Shown here: positions 29,501-34,406 of the stretch, in pieces | Layout of the letters: every line of letters starts with the position of its first letter | Position numbering within the stretch: the first letter of the stretch is position 1 | Source of the DNA: Clostridia bacterium | GTDB taxonomy: Bacteria; Bacillota; Clostridia; Christensenellales; CAG-138 | Assembly (NCBI GenBank): GCA_017514685.1 | Contig: JAFWJN010000025.1 | Location: forward strand, 1 to 64,000 | Direction: 5' to 3' | Length of the DNA: 64,000 nucleotides | Notes under the pieces: generated by a model | Told to the model about the DNA's origin: nothing | The model's database searches: none | The model's input: only the letters and a program-made list of their open reading frames with translations | Position numbers and translations under genes: made by a program

Positions 29501-29930
29501 GTTCACCTTTACGGTATATCTGTATGATGCAGAGGGCAATCCGCTGCAGGGGAACTACGAGATCTACATTCGGTATAAGAATAAAGAGACTTATGCCGGA
29601 GATGTTGAGAACGGTACTGCAGTATTCAAGCTCAAGCACGATATGACTGCTGTTATCGTTGGAATCCCGATCGACGCTACATGGAAGGTAGTCGAAGAGA
29701 AGTACATCCATTACTATCCGGGCAAAACGAACGATACCGGTACGATCCAGGCAGACGGTAATGAATCCGTATGGATCAATAAGTGGACTGATAATCCTCC
29801 GGGAACCGGCGACAATACGAACCTGATACTCTGGGGATCGCTGCTTGGCGTAAGCGGAATTGGAATCGCTCTTCTCGTAGTATTTGCGAAAAAACGCAAA
29901 AAGGAAGAGAACGTTTCTGCTAAGTCCTAA
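14592..29930 (+). CDS. Giant Cna_B/SpaA and FctA-type wall-anchored adhesin
   Basis: 5112 residues from the ATG with AGGAGG five bases upstream; an ORF start at 14496 lacks this site and hides the signal peptide. The order is: signal peptide 1-31 (ending SLAFA); acidic Asn/Pro-rich part to about 170; a beta domain about 172-350; ten DTPADP-like units (352-411); a second copy of the beta domain about 430-680; then many Cna_B/SpaA-like domains from about 950 to 3100, recognised by K[KT]xD...G[A]xF and E..AP.GY motifs. Next come DUF11-like segments (about 3110-3700), an SdrD_B-like GDVWIDANDDGIQNE (about 3790), and FctA/Spy0128-like domains (about 4110-4930), three of them near-identical. The C-terminus has PPGTGD (5069-5074), a hydrophobic helix and KKRKKE, a sortase signal. 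The Lys/Glu placement predicts self-formed isopeptide bonds. The role is adhesion or a long surface stalk, the ligand unknown. It is a single-gene unit with its own promoter and two terminators. Confidence 0.9.
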   Translation: MTVRFTKRLLSMLCAFIMVFNCLMPTSLAFADEPEEPQQVEQTQEGTEQTLPDQNDPVDPVGNPDNTEQNPSGDSTGPAESNDVPAPENPPAQNSDNTSGDEKDKSGENGSDNLNNQDNLNSSDENPDATVSNGTGSSGDDIKTDDTKTDPEKPEDGEEDEAEAEKAKRAKLTAGVKEFADAFAKRPLNLVLDLTKEVLDEEQNYPALQPGGTVDHTYNVSYIAPVYKDADGKSFAIFDAYENVTLTLTLPKGLSLAAVAGYNFSQVEDEKNAITTYTVNLGKVVPGDYSYVLTIKAEAEEAATYSLANALVLTASFTALDRYDETPVTVGTYKLTAKASVPSVTVEAEEPDTPADPDTPADPDTPADPDTPADPDTPADPDTPADPDTPVDPDTPADPDAPADPDAPAEPEIPEDPEAKTTAKAPATKAGLRGESDDEAFRAELQAHLDEIFAEGGEAAHLTEVDITGGPTGSVKAGQTLDYNVVASFSKIPVFQGSYYSGSYTLFDEYNSVIEFTLPNGLELSSVTGFSDVSAIQTKPAVGGTTYLLPVHMTSSGSKTFEISVYVDGNGTEDAISTYAGPSVHMETSFQILDKRNPNEYLDFGDPITQDEYDTSAGFTTVTEDEWGIVKSVKTLPQGAKNPTWDPAAKTATVIYTIGVGLKNGSNGLITDASQYTNRFGTDPVTSMSLTDVLSQICSNGETPAILSAKIQKGSGTEYNLSDLTDGIVLFGSTPTEGLTLNRSAFTVQTDLHGGKTDVPVYTEYTVTVVYQITDTMINQYYEDPESLSLNNTATLSDYTLQNVEGTKPGMSDDAPCSVVLGNLDPAEIQISKKLTLYTGADGGDYNDKYGQISYTLSRTDNVAFTVYERSGEAPNYTYTPIKDENNQTTYTSLKVTEGQKYYVTAGNNVAYQVTENLSDEQDAKMEPESAPSPYTAVPGDAWTAQFRNKETFGVLKIKKVDANGNALDGAVFDVTGITDPTISYEGKKSAASGYVNFGTDATPAYEVILPYGQYRIQEKVAPVGYSGNYNETITISASDPTQDIEVTNASTAGQIVFQKYVGTVSDTPAIGYNSNGEPMTGTYTATFRLQRCTTNQDADFVDVTADLYGTPLSTEMKLASSGRITVNVPAKDGEGNPYYYRFVENADSIPAGYYAPFGYNSDSAKIINDQGQITGATVSLSNRQYITVKVTKNSYGVANNGRTTTRMDNVVVQVELYSTTETGKPTSLTKVTDHGDNPQDTGRTTTDLTAQWSGLPAFDSSGARIRYFVKEVNLPDGWKLDEEKTGNTVEVGGTTYIEVPSTSNGNLNWSKQLFNVRQVVPVQIIKLDANSNKRIAGAKVQYKAEGSESWETVEIPQSDFRVWLEPGKQYTFEELTDAAHMLPNYSFVSVRTQITYPGKNSDTTSTTNSTTIDLSDWVYTANSSDNKNVVITFSNRMDPDIRIKKVDSTSATTTFPNVEYTIYEKVGDNYVQLTDNEGNPIKIKADGATHDLHLPAGTTYYFHEENVPAGYLDPDVETFYTFYSALNPDGYVRATIDGQVKTLAVGQVTNSTGTTNICEFTFKNIPNKGSIEVKKLVDGVQQGSSGFSITATGDDTAASTKTGSTKNNGTVVLSDLPVYNADGTKIKYTITETLSPSQELLYYKESDGQVTTLNLGSTVTTVNGVTGTEAEDLVVKNGTKITLNADKYFYHTWEFPFTNLTFKMNGVTLWLYEKQEDGSWKKVAEATTVNGSVSFPDLHHGKDFAIVEAASNDPHFHPTAGLAGTGWKLENPPETIANDTALAQYNYVMMTSAQIEAAITANNSHNLDAGDLYNRDHWIQFDFLKYLDKNKNGKFDSGEEMSNATFALYKLEVQPGTTSVTFGNGSGWTLVDTYSSGTLLDGNNNPIPGRFVTDVMQGVEANTVYVLVETSVGPNSAIMVPEYTKTFYCVNGCGITCTDITNGKTDCKLDEINKYHEIRNDPPSGNGEGDILIASLRLAKWEGTYVEEDGQVVEQFSPLPNAHFKVYWGTQVIAELTSGLDIETTVTYAGAMSGAFALVESETNPGQYWIQAYEGADNSTEPKQYGPVERVELGTTAGGSTIYGVAVTVVEDHAPDGYQFHQDPYQTYLVFYDSTPNPGQYSSTWVSNDLYFVTTATGDYTNAAYQSTPEWYAYDMNTHTVVGQSSNQLRIVNYKMENPLVRVRKYGYAPNSDTLTLTSEGLDALGSALNRKPLPGVQMKLQHKTASGWEDWNYTTNTPGTAAQATFTIENADGSYRFEHGLKGTVNEPQTYRIIETSLGDWETQYEIAYPEARARIFTVKGIGREITMYNPEKVDVSILKTDMAGNPLPGAKFKFGTTTITTGSDGIAKFENLASGNYKLEESTAPSGYSLWFLSMYLNEYYGLNANSIPVGYTYENSGSDTERDVKITKINPEPASGKTGEIPVQYDTTQQVLTLEIKVGDPKLGDFSVQKTDMSQPAKGIAGATFAVYRHEYTQGVLTTGETEVQPFNPASPTANGWAAYDTAHTNWAFGNSDTQSLTGGRPAIYAIYEKTAPAGYEILKNSSGQPIVYYVIVTGGIHGDVITIKNNTLPETESYSYNGTTQSVQTLYYSKPTDAATVTVAVPNPPLVPLKGQKIINPPSPNFGFEVNLKVYSEPTGGTPIATLNLKNTNAAVFKNSSNKTDLFVLGQTYYIEEEIVSPTTGFELTGVQMSHDDGSTFEDATQPSGSTRYAITISGNPDDVNLVAVTNLNLWGYVIFEKMEKYSTDYYLPGAVFEVQHFNAETQKWERIEGQRFTERAVPVGTYRIDFPLDSPNPTTYRVIETQEPEGYILPDPEVTYLEYTLSLEHSHHPEEGETEKIIYNDKGRTVKIVKYDNIHGATPDIHKVGEGKATFQIVQKNSSGDWVMTEYVKATDGNGEMSFLLEPNVVYGFYEVSFDTGSFIKMESAYIGDTALTHAVEPVWNTSHDSSVEHDVYLIGTISEGMVVNAYNVPYIGAKIIKRDAGGYPENVMPSASFSIYEVPAGSNPTSEDEVTALIAGQTAVYSNSTTQDETNTGYTANLWNKRDPQKTYLVVETLASKLATPAVDGAYDTLNKNDNRVVWYVIIGPTDNPDRSKNEEFVLKNVFGDAKVDVDKTVTEVNSEEIVNQDATPKIPSLFKQSSEIVYTIKQSVTSENADQPAVNQPLSSYVLTDSGLTFTQDFGSTDPDAYNGPQPSYHFTSIKIGASSHVVENLYPVVAADAVQATVKFYDASNTHLVGEDQDVTLSSDATVTGIPATARSFTIEYFSENVKNGTSERYVLGEQFQPGDVTVKVTVDKLTGDSYATPAAEITAFTNNSSAVLEYAKWKNDGSGVEKVTKNDSDGADVTVKPIQLATVGLNKSVNPETIDLSNANTEGIVEVTYTLQVNNTGSAVLEQPVVLDVLPTGVSYIDGSAEFTGITGNMNVSNYTGIATETITVEGQQEVLGSPETAVQFSFTGDLQPGSMIEITFKVGVPKSVLMYGEIIQFEQAYGTKLLNDAFAGSGATSYHTCTNPHGYSIKDSSGNDFPVLEDAAQGTGVSDKADQRVNTGLVDALPSSYFGDDTPYTWTSSSAQALVLADSSLVLTKAIWGDQDPGYNEEDRFLGNASRTVDPDNPGWVLYRLTVSGGNSQRTGLIVGDVMSKVGDGRESRWDVTFEKITFVEINGSATSDYTVYYYTGAIGDATAAVKAALKTGDLSEWVTSVSDKADINAIIIKLGDDVVLKKGNLLVIAYETHTPECTDEEFKQIGFTNTNNTFYCNYDGAPSSFYFESNTVKATLKGALVDVAGDVWIDANDDGIQNESELYDEYNIVKQIRDGFTVTANDIANTRTLNADDPAITWDQVGNSLKHFSFSGLGAAKPKSDSVAPYTNNELDPAKLMTDNPSRYSLSAQISKGNISELYSIVRLTTLGTGHYLSDDPDALGTTANALDSNFMESASASSGEETSGQYYTLPFYLRYSELTDQSKDIGFVLVRNLELYKLDAVTEEHTPIEGATFNVYGPFEKDEAKNATLSDTNLVGTKTTDADGKITFEDLYFLQEYVIVETAPATGYSLDNLSASATTEGTIVEETTVTIDGTEYKAWILKLPATTKETKLDKVEVLNTPLYEGTWTPEAKKELIGRTLKGGEFTFKLEQKDGEKWTEIQQKSNEADGTVTFDEITYTQADVFNETCNGTATLTYRITEVIPDEADRDPNMEYSDAEYVITVTLTADPAAATHPQTHKKPLKVEVDPSDPLTIKFTNTYTPPATSIIPPVEKKITGEPPKVGATFTFKMEYVESADGPLANVKLIDKDATTEPPYKAFETLETTVTVADGDTSATGAFEEIYFTAAGTYTFKVTETATSDDVHYQTLDSAEWTYTVVVTYNNVTGELSAEGTYTKDGVTTPVASAIFENPYTPIPVEDAPKATKELTGEPTVEAKTFTFEITADSGNPEDGATLPATTTIEVTVPAGATTVDPVAFGNIKFEKAGTYNFTIKEVIPSGYDPNAEGNVWTYDQQEWTWTAVIEDNAGTLKVVSATYNPDEPHATFKNNYKPTPVEDAPKATKELTGEPTVEAKTFTFEITADSSNPEDGATLPATTTIEVTVPAGATTVDPVAFGNIKFEKAGTYKFAIKEVIPSGYDPNAEDNVWTYDQQEWTWTVVIKDADEKLVVESATYDPDEPHATFKNNYKPTPVEDAPKATKKLTGEPTVEAKTFTFEIAADPNNKEGGASFTGATTIDVTVPAGATTVDPVAFDNIKFEKAGTYKFTIKELKPNGVNEEVWTLDQHEWTWTVVIKDADEKLVVESATYDPDEPHATFINNYIPLPTEYTPLVEKLTEGPTYVQDVTFDFTLEFVSATNDQGQDVSDGVSPTTGSVSITVKAGDSTGGDPTPFDTLKFTRAGVYVFEIKETIVVGSKTIVYDETVWTLTVTVTDKDEYLEASAEYTAPGKDTSKEKATFTNKFLTGDLIVKKSVKGEEADKDKMFTFTVYLYDAEGNPLQGNYEIYIRYKNKETYAGDVENGTAVFKLKHDMTAVIVGIPIDATWKVVEEKYIHYYPGKTNDTGTIQADGNESVWINKWTDNPPGTGDNTNLILWGSLLGVSGIGIALLVVFAKKRKKEENVSAKS
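15645..15824 (+). repeat. 18-base tandem repeat coding DTPADP units
   Basis: Ten consecutive hexapeptide units (mostly DTPADP, later DAPADP and DAPAEP) encoded by 18-base units such as GATACTCCGGCAGATCCT. The first six are almost identical at DNA level, the last ones drift. It acts as a stiff acidic spacer between two homologous N-terminal domains. Confidence 0.92.
27804..29017 (+). repeat. Three tandem 411-base FctA-like domain repeats
   Basis: Units begin at 27804, 28215 and 28626, exactly 411 bases apart (137 residues); the third is about 393 bases. Each starts with PVEDAPKATK and ends with DEPHATF. Units 1 and 2 are nearly identical in their first 290 bases. The last part of unit 2 instead matches unit 3. 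Confidence 0.9.
29793..29912 (+). other. Sortase-type cell wall sorting signal (coding)
   Basis: Codes for NPPGTGDN, a hydrophobic helix (LILWGSLLGVSGIGIALLVVF) and a basic tail (KKRKKE). PPGTG departs from LPXTG at the first position. Confidence 0.8.
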
Positions 29931-29940
29931 TCAATGAAAA

Positions 29941-29987
29941 GGGGCCGTTCAAATACGAGAAATCGTGTTTGACGGCTCCTTCTGTTT
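29941..29987 (+). terminator. Terminator of the giant adhesin gene
   Basis: Arms GGGGCCGTTCAAA and TTTGACGGCTCC with a 14-base loop and a TTCTGTTTG tail, 10 bases after the stop codon. Confidence 0.8.
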
Positions 29988-30019
29988 GAATTAAATGTCA
30001 ATAATAATTGTTCTGCAGG

Positions 30020-30066
30020 AAGCCTTTTAGTGCGCAGAATCGCGCATGAAAGGCTTTTCTTTTATA
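30020..30066 (+). terminator. Second terminator downstream of the adhesin
   Basis: Arms AAGCCTTT (30020-30027) and AAAGGCTT (30049-30056) with an inner GCGC stem and a T-rich tail. Together with the first hairpin it isolates the transporter operon from the highly repetitive gene upstream. The rest of 30067-30210 shows no gene. Confidence 0.75.
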
Positions 30067-30218
30067 GTTATGAACAACTGAACTGGAGCAATGTCAGAGA
30101 GCGTCTGCGTTTCCTGAGATGCACGGAAAACGTTTACGAAATCTGATTGTCTGCAGTTGGTTGGCAGAAAAAAGAAGGGGTAACTGTCCATAAAAAGAAT
30201 GTAAACTGCTGAAAAAAC

Positions 30219-30247
30219 TTGACTTTGAACCCTATTATTTGTACAAT
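30219..30247 (+). promoter_or_regulatory. Promoter of the BMP-type ABC importer
   Basis: TTGACT (30219-30224), 17 bases, TACAAT (30242-30247). Two TTTGTACA direct repeats (30238-30245 and 30257-30264) overlap the -10 and the start region. An inverted repeat, CGTCATT/AATGACG (30266-30272 and 30281-30287), follows. These could be operators. Confidence 0.7.
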
Positions 30248-30317
30248 ATTTATGTGTTTGTACACCGTCATTGCTTATAGAATGACGAAACAAAACGTAT
30301 TTATTTAGGAGGAAAAC

Positions 30318-31547
30318 ATGAAGAAGTTTTTGGCAATCGTTCTTTGTCTGCTGATGGTTCTGGCAATCGCTTGCACAACGAAGCCCGCTGAGACACCCAG
30401 CACCGAAAAGGCAATCAAAGTCGGTATCATCCTGGTCGGAGATGAGAATGAAGGTTATACCTACGCTCATATCGAAGGCATCAAGGAAGCTCTGAAGAAT
30501 TGCGGCATCGACGAAGCAACCCAGACCGTATGGAAGTATGTCATTCCCGAGACTTCGGTTTGCTATGACACAGCGGTTGACCTTGCTGAACAGGGATGCA
30601 ACATTATCTTCTCCAACAGCTATGGCCATCAGTCCTACATGGTACAGGCAGCAGCAGAATATCCGAATGTTGTGTTCGTACCCTGCACAGGTGATACAGC
30701 AAATGTTTGCGGTCTTGAAAATGTTGTCAACATGTTCCCGCAGACCTATCAGTCCCGCTACGTCTCCGGCGTTGTCGCAGGCTTGAAGCTGAAAGAACTC
30801 ATGGATGAAGGCAAAGTCACCGATCCGTACGTAGGCTATGTTGGTGCATATCCGTATGCAGAGGTTGTTTCCGGTTACACGGCATTCTTCCTTGGCATCA
30901 AGTCCATCGTTCCCGACGCACACATGGATGTACAGTATACCTCTTCCTGGTTCGATCTGAACAAAGAGAACGAGACCGCTAAGGCCCTGATGGCTCGTGG
31001 CTGCGTCATCATTGGTCAGCATGCTGACTCCACTGGCGCACCGTCCGCAGTTCAGGCTGCTCTGCAGAATGGCGAGATCCACTACAGCGTAGGCTACAAT
31101 GTAGACATGCTGAGTGTTGCTCCCGATGCGGCTCTGACCAGTGCACAGAACAACTGGGGTGTTCTTTACACCAACGTCCTGAAAGACTTCATGGCCGGCA
31201 AGAAAGTTGCTCATGACTACACTGCTGGTTATGAAGCGGATGGCGTTATGATTTCCGAACTCGGCAAATCCTGCGCACCCGGCACCAAGGAGAAAGTTGA
31301 CGAAGTTATCGCGGCAATCAAAGCCGGCACGCTCCATCCGTTCGATGCTGCAACATTCACCGTCGGCGGCGCTGCAGTTCCGTCTGTAGTTTACAACTTC
31401 TCGACCTGGAACTCTGACTATACTGCATATCAGTATATCGGCGAAGAAATCGAGTGCATCAAGGACGGTTACTTCCATGAGTCTGAATTCCGTAGTGCAC
31501 CGTACTTCGAACTGCGCATTGATGGCATTACTGAACTCAACAACTGA
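30318..31547 (+). CDS. BMP family ABC substrate-binding lipoprotein
   Basis: 409 residues. The signal MKKFLAIVLCLLMVLAIAC gives a lipid-modified cysteine at residue 19. The mature part carries BMP/PnrA family features (KVGIILVGDENEGYTYAHIEGIKEAL, YPNVVFVPCTGDT, QSRYVSGVVAGLKL, GYVGAYPYAEVVSGYTAFFLG). Known members bind purine nucleosides and pass them to the membrane channel. The ligand here is inferred only from family. AGGAGG lies 7 bases before the ATG. A hairpin terminator follows, so this gene is probably made in excess over the channel genes. Confidence 0.9.
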   Translation: MKKFLAIVLCLLMVLAIACTTKPAETPSTEKAIKVGIILVGDENEGYTYAHIEGIKEALKNCGIDEATQTVWKYVIPETSVCYDTAVDLAEQGCNIIFSNSYGHQSYMVQAAAEYPNVVFVPCTGDTANVCGLENVVNMFPQTYQSRYVSGVVAGLKLKELMDEGKVTDPYVGYVGAYPYAEVVSGYTAFFLGIKSIVPDAHMDVQYTSSWFDLNKENETAKALMARGCVIIGQHADSTGAPSAVQAALQNGEIHYSVGYNVDMLSVAPDAALTSAQNNWGVLYTNVLKDFMAGKKVAHDYTAGYEADGVMISELGKSCAPGTKEKVDEVIAAIKAGTLHPFDAATFTVGGAAVPSVVYNFSTWNSDYTAYQYIGEEIECIKDGYFHESEFRSAPYFELRIDGITELNN

Positions 31548-31557
31548 TTCTGATCTG

Positions 31558-31597
31558 AAAAGGTGGCTGTGAAAACACAGCCACTTTTCCTTTTTTT
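31558..31597 (+). terminator. Intra-operon terminator between binding protein and ATPase
   Basis: Hairpin of GTGGCTGTG with CACAGCCAC, AAAA loop, outer AAAAG/CTTTT pairing and a run of seven T. It lies directly after the binding-protein gene and probably lets only part of the transcripts continue. Confidence 0.88.
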
Positions 31598-31634
31598 ACG
31601 GGAAATTCTACGTTCCTTTTTTCATCGTTTTCAG

Positions 31635-31663
31635 TTTACAAAGAGCATTCAATTTGGTAAAAT
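31635..31663 (+). promoter_or_regulatory. Second promoter, for ATPase and permease genes
   Basis: TTTACA (31635-31640), 17 bases, TAAAAT (31658-31663). It would allow the three downstream genes to be expressed despite the terminator before them. Confidence 0.6.
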
Positions 31664-31716
31664 GAAGGATAGAAATATAGGAATGTTTCTAGTTTTTGAC
31701 GGAAAGGATGACGCTC

Positions 31717-33303
31717 TTGGAATACGCCATTGAACTTCGAAATATCACCAAGCGGTTCGGAAAGGTCGTTGCCAATCATAATATCAATCTTGGATTGAGA
31801 AAGGGAGAGATCCTGTCTCTGCTCGGAGAAAACGGTAGTGGAAAAACGACACTGATGAACATGCTTTCGGGTATTTACTATCCCGATGAGGGTGAGATTT
31901 TTGTCAACGGAGAACGTGTTGAAATCCGTTCCCCGAAAGACGCGTTTGATCTGCACATCGGCATGATCCACCAGCATTTTAAACTGGTAGATGTTTTGAC
32001 TGCAGCAGAAAACATCATTCTCGGATTGAATGAAAAGACTCTCGTCGATCTGAAAGGTGTTCGCAAAGCCGTCCGCGAAATCTGCGACAGATATGGATTT
32101 GTGGTAGAACCGGATAAAAAAGTGTATGACATGTCGGTTTCTGAAAAGCAGACATTGGAAATCGTCAAGGTCCTTTATCGCGGCGCAGACATATTGATCC
32201 TAGATGAGCCGACCGCTGTTCTGACTCCGCAGGAAACGCGTAAGTTGTTTTCTGTTATGCGTAACATGCGTGAAGACGGCAAATCGATTGTTATTATCAC
32301 GCATAAACTGCATGAGGTTATGGAAATCTCCGATCGTGTTGCGGTTCTCCGTAAGGGCGAATATATCGGGGACATTCCCACCTGCCAGACGAATCCGCAG
32401 GAATTGACCGACATGATGGTAGGGCGTGCCGTGAGACTGAACATCGACCGCCCGCAAGCGGAGAACGTCAAGGAACGGCTTCGCGTGGAGCATCTGACTG
32501 TGAAGGATGTCGAGGGCGTTAAGAAACTGGATGATGTTTCGTTCAGCGCCAACGCGGGCGAGATCCTTGGAATCGCAGGTATCGCCGGCAGCGGGCAGAA
32601 GGAACTGCTTGAAGCGATTGCCGGATTACAGACGATGGAGCCGGAGAGCAGGATCATTTACCGAGAGTCGGATGGAAAAGAAATGCAGATGAACGGTATG
32701 AAGCCGATCGAAATCATTAAAAAAGGCATTCTGCTTTCATTCGTTCCCGAAGACCGTTTCGGAATGGGACTTGTCGGAGGCATGACGATTACACAGAACG
32801 TAATGCTCCGCAGTTACCGGATCGGAAAGAGCCCGCTTCTGGATCAGCAGACGCCGAAAAAACTGGCAGAAAAGATTGTGAATGATCTGGAAGTCGTTAC
32901 CCCTGATATCAACCGTATTCCGCTCAGAAGACTATCCGGCGGTAACGTGCAGAAAGTTCTCGTCGGACGTGAAATTGAGCAAAGCCCGACTGTTCTGATG
33001 ACGGCTTATGCTGTACGCGGTCTGGATATCAATACATCCTATACGATTTACAACCTCTTAACCGATCAGAAGATGAAGGGCGTTGCCGTTATCTATGTCG
33101 GTGAGGATCTTGACGTTCTGCTGGAACTGTGCGACCGGATTCTGGTGCTCTGCGCCGGAAAGGTATCCGGCATCGTAGACGGCAGATCAACGACGAAAGA
33201 GGAAGTCGGCCTGATGATGACGCATCTCGGCAAACCGTCCGAAAAAGAACTGGAACAATCCAAGCAGGATGAGACAATTGCAGAAGAGGAGGTGGAAGCA
33301 TGA
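31717..33303 (+). CDS. ABC importer ATPase, two-domain, nucleoside/sugar type
   Basis: 528 residues from a TTG start chosen because AAAGGA lies 8 bases upstream and MEYAIELRNITKRFG matches the usual beginning of this family; TTG 31696 and ATG 31708 are alternatives. Two ATP-binding domains are present. The first has Walker A GENGSGKTT and Walker B ILILDEPTAVLTPQE. The second has a degenerate Walker A (GIAGSGQKE), a good LSGGNVQK signature and a Walker B region reading TAYAVRGLD in place of the common xxQPTRGLD. This asymmetry is normal for NupO/YufO/RbsA-like proteins. It energises the importer and overlaps the next gene by ATGA. Confidence 0.92.
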   Translation: MEYAIELRNITKRFGKVVANHNINLGLRKGEILSLLGENGSGKTTLMNMLSGIYYPDEGEIFVNGERVEIRSPKDAFDLHIGMIHQHFKLVDVLTAAENIILGLNEKTLVDLKGVRKAVREICDRYGFVVEPDKKVYDMSVSEKQTLEIVKVLYRGADILILDEPTAVLTPQETRKLFSVMRNMREDGKSIVIITHKLHEVMEISDRVAVLRKGEYIGDIPTCQTNPQELTDMMVGRAVRLNIDRPQAENVKERLRVEHLTVKDVEGVKKLDDVSFSANAGEILGIAGIAGSGQKELLEAIAGLQTMEPESRIIYRESDGKEMQMNGMKPIEIIKKGILLSFVPEDRFGMGLVGGMTITQNVMLRSYRIGKSPLLDQQTPKKLAEKIVNDLEVVTPDINRIPLRRLSGGNVQKVLVGREIEQSPTVLMTAYAVRGLDINTSYTIYNLLTDQKMKGVAVIYVGEDLDVLLELCDRILVLCAGKVSGIVDGRSTTKEEVGLMMTHLGKPSEKELEQSKQDETIAEEEVEA

Positions 33304-34406
33304 GCATCAAGAGCGAACCGTTGATCCGCATCAGCAAGCGGGACGGCATGGGCAGATTGAAAAGCTGGCTGATCCGACTGGCTGCAGTTTTGATCTCTCT
33401 GATTATCAACGCGATTATCATTTATATGATCGCGGGATTAAATCCGCTGCTCGTTTATAAGGAGATGTTCGAGGGCGTCTTCGGCACGAACCGCCGTATG
33501 TGGGCGTGGATCCGTGACATGATGCTGCTTCTGTGCATTGCTGTTGGTCTTGCACCTGCATTCAAGATGCGATTCTGGAACATCGGTGCGGAAGGCCAGA
33601 TCCTCGTTGGCGGTATCGGAGCTGCGGCTATCATGATATACCTTGGAAGCGCAGGACTTCCGAACTGGCTGCTCCTGATCATCATGGCAGTTGTGAGTCT
33701 GGTGGCAGGCGCTGTATGGGGCATGATTCCGGCGGTTTTCAAGGCACAGTGGAACACGAACGAGACCCTGTTCACCCTGATGATGAACTATATCGCGATT
33801 CAGCTGACATCGTTCTTCATCCCAATCTGGGAACATCCGGCAGGCAGTAATACAGTCGGAACCATCAACTCGGTCTCGAAAGCAGGCTGGTTCCCGTCCA
33901 TGTTCGGACAGATGTACGGACTCAACGTCCTGATTGTTCTTCTGCTGACCGTTCTGATGTATGTCTACCTCAAGTACAGCAAACACGGATATGAGATCGG
34001 CGTCGTGGGTGAAAGTGAGAACACAGCCCGCTATGCGGCAATCAATGTAAAGACCGTTGTAGTCCGTTCCATGACGCTTTCCGGCGCCATCTGCGGACTG
34101 GCAGGATTCCTGGCTGTCGCAGGCGCTGACCATACGATTTCAACGGATACATCCGGAGGCAGAGGCTTTATCGCGATTATCGTTGCGTGGCTTGCCAAAT
34201 TCAATACGCTTGTCATGATACTGATCGCCGCCCTGATCGTTTTCCTGGATAAAGGCGCAATCGCAATTGCTTCCAAGTTCCAGCTGAGCAACGACGTTTC
34301 GAACATTCTGACCGGCGTGATTCTGTTCTTCATTCTCGGCAGTGAGTTCTTTATCAACTACAAGCTGAAATTCGGATTTGTCAATAAGGAGGAGAAAGCA
34401 AGATGA
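33300..34406 (+). CDS. ABC importer permease 1 (BPD_transp_2 family)
   Basis: 368 residues with a basic N-terminal tail and about nine to ten membrane segments. The family core is visible in WNIGAEGQILVGGIGAA, LMMNYIAIQL and a later AAINVKTVVVRSMTLSGAICGLAG. It belongs to the NupP/YufP group that pairs with NupQ-like subunits. The ATG overlaps the ATPase stop, and its own stop overlaps the next gene, so the three channel proteins are tightly coupled. Confidence 0.92.
   Translation: MSIKSEPLIRISKRDGMGRLKSWLIRLAAVLISLIINAIIIYMIAGLNPLLVYKEMFEGVFGTNRRMWAWIRDMMLLLCIAVGLAPAFKMRFWNIGAEGQILVGGIGAAAIMIYLGSAGLPNWLLLIIMAVVSLVAGAVWGMIPAVFKAQWNTNETLFTLMMNYIAIQLTSFFIPIWEHPAGSNTVGTINSVSKAGWFPSMFGQMYGLNVLIVLLLTVLMYVYLKYSKHGYEIGVVGESENTARYAAINVKTVVVRSMTLSGAICGLAGFLAVAGADHTISTDTSGGRGFIAIIVAWLAKFNTLVMILIAALIVFLDKGAIAIASKFQLSNDVSNILTGVILFFILGSEFFINYKLKFGFVNKEEKAR

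Noticed and set aside
26268-29711. A minus-strand open frame of 1147 codons opposite the giant adhesin
   Set aside because: It lies fully opposite a well-supported gene with domain repeats, and its cysteine/arginine-rich sequence has no domain pattern. It is a codon-use shadow.
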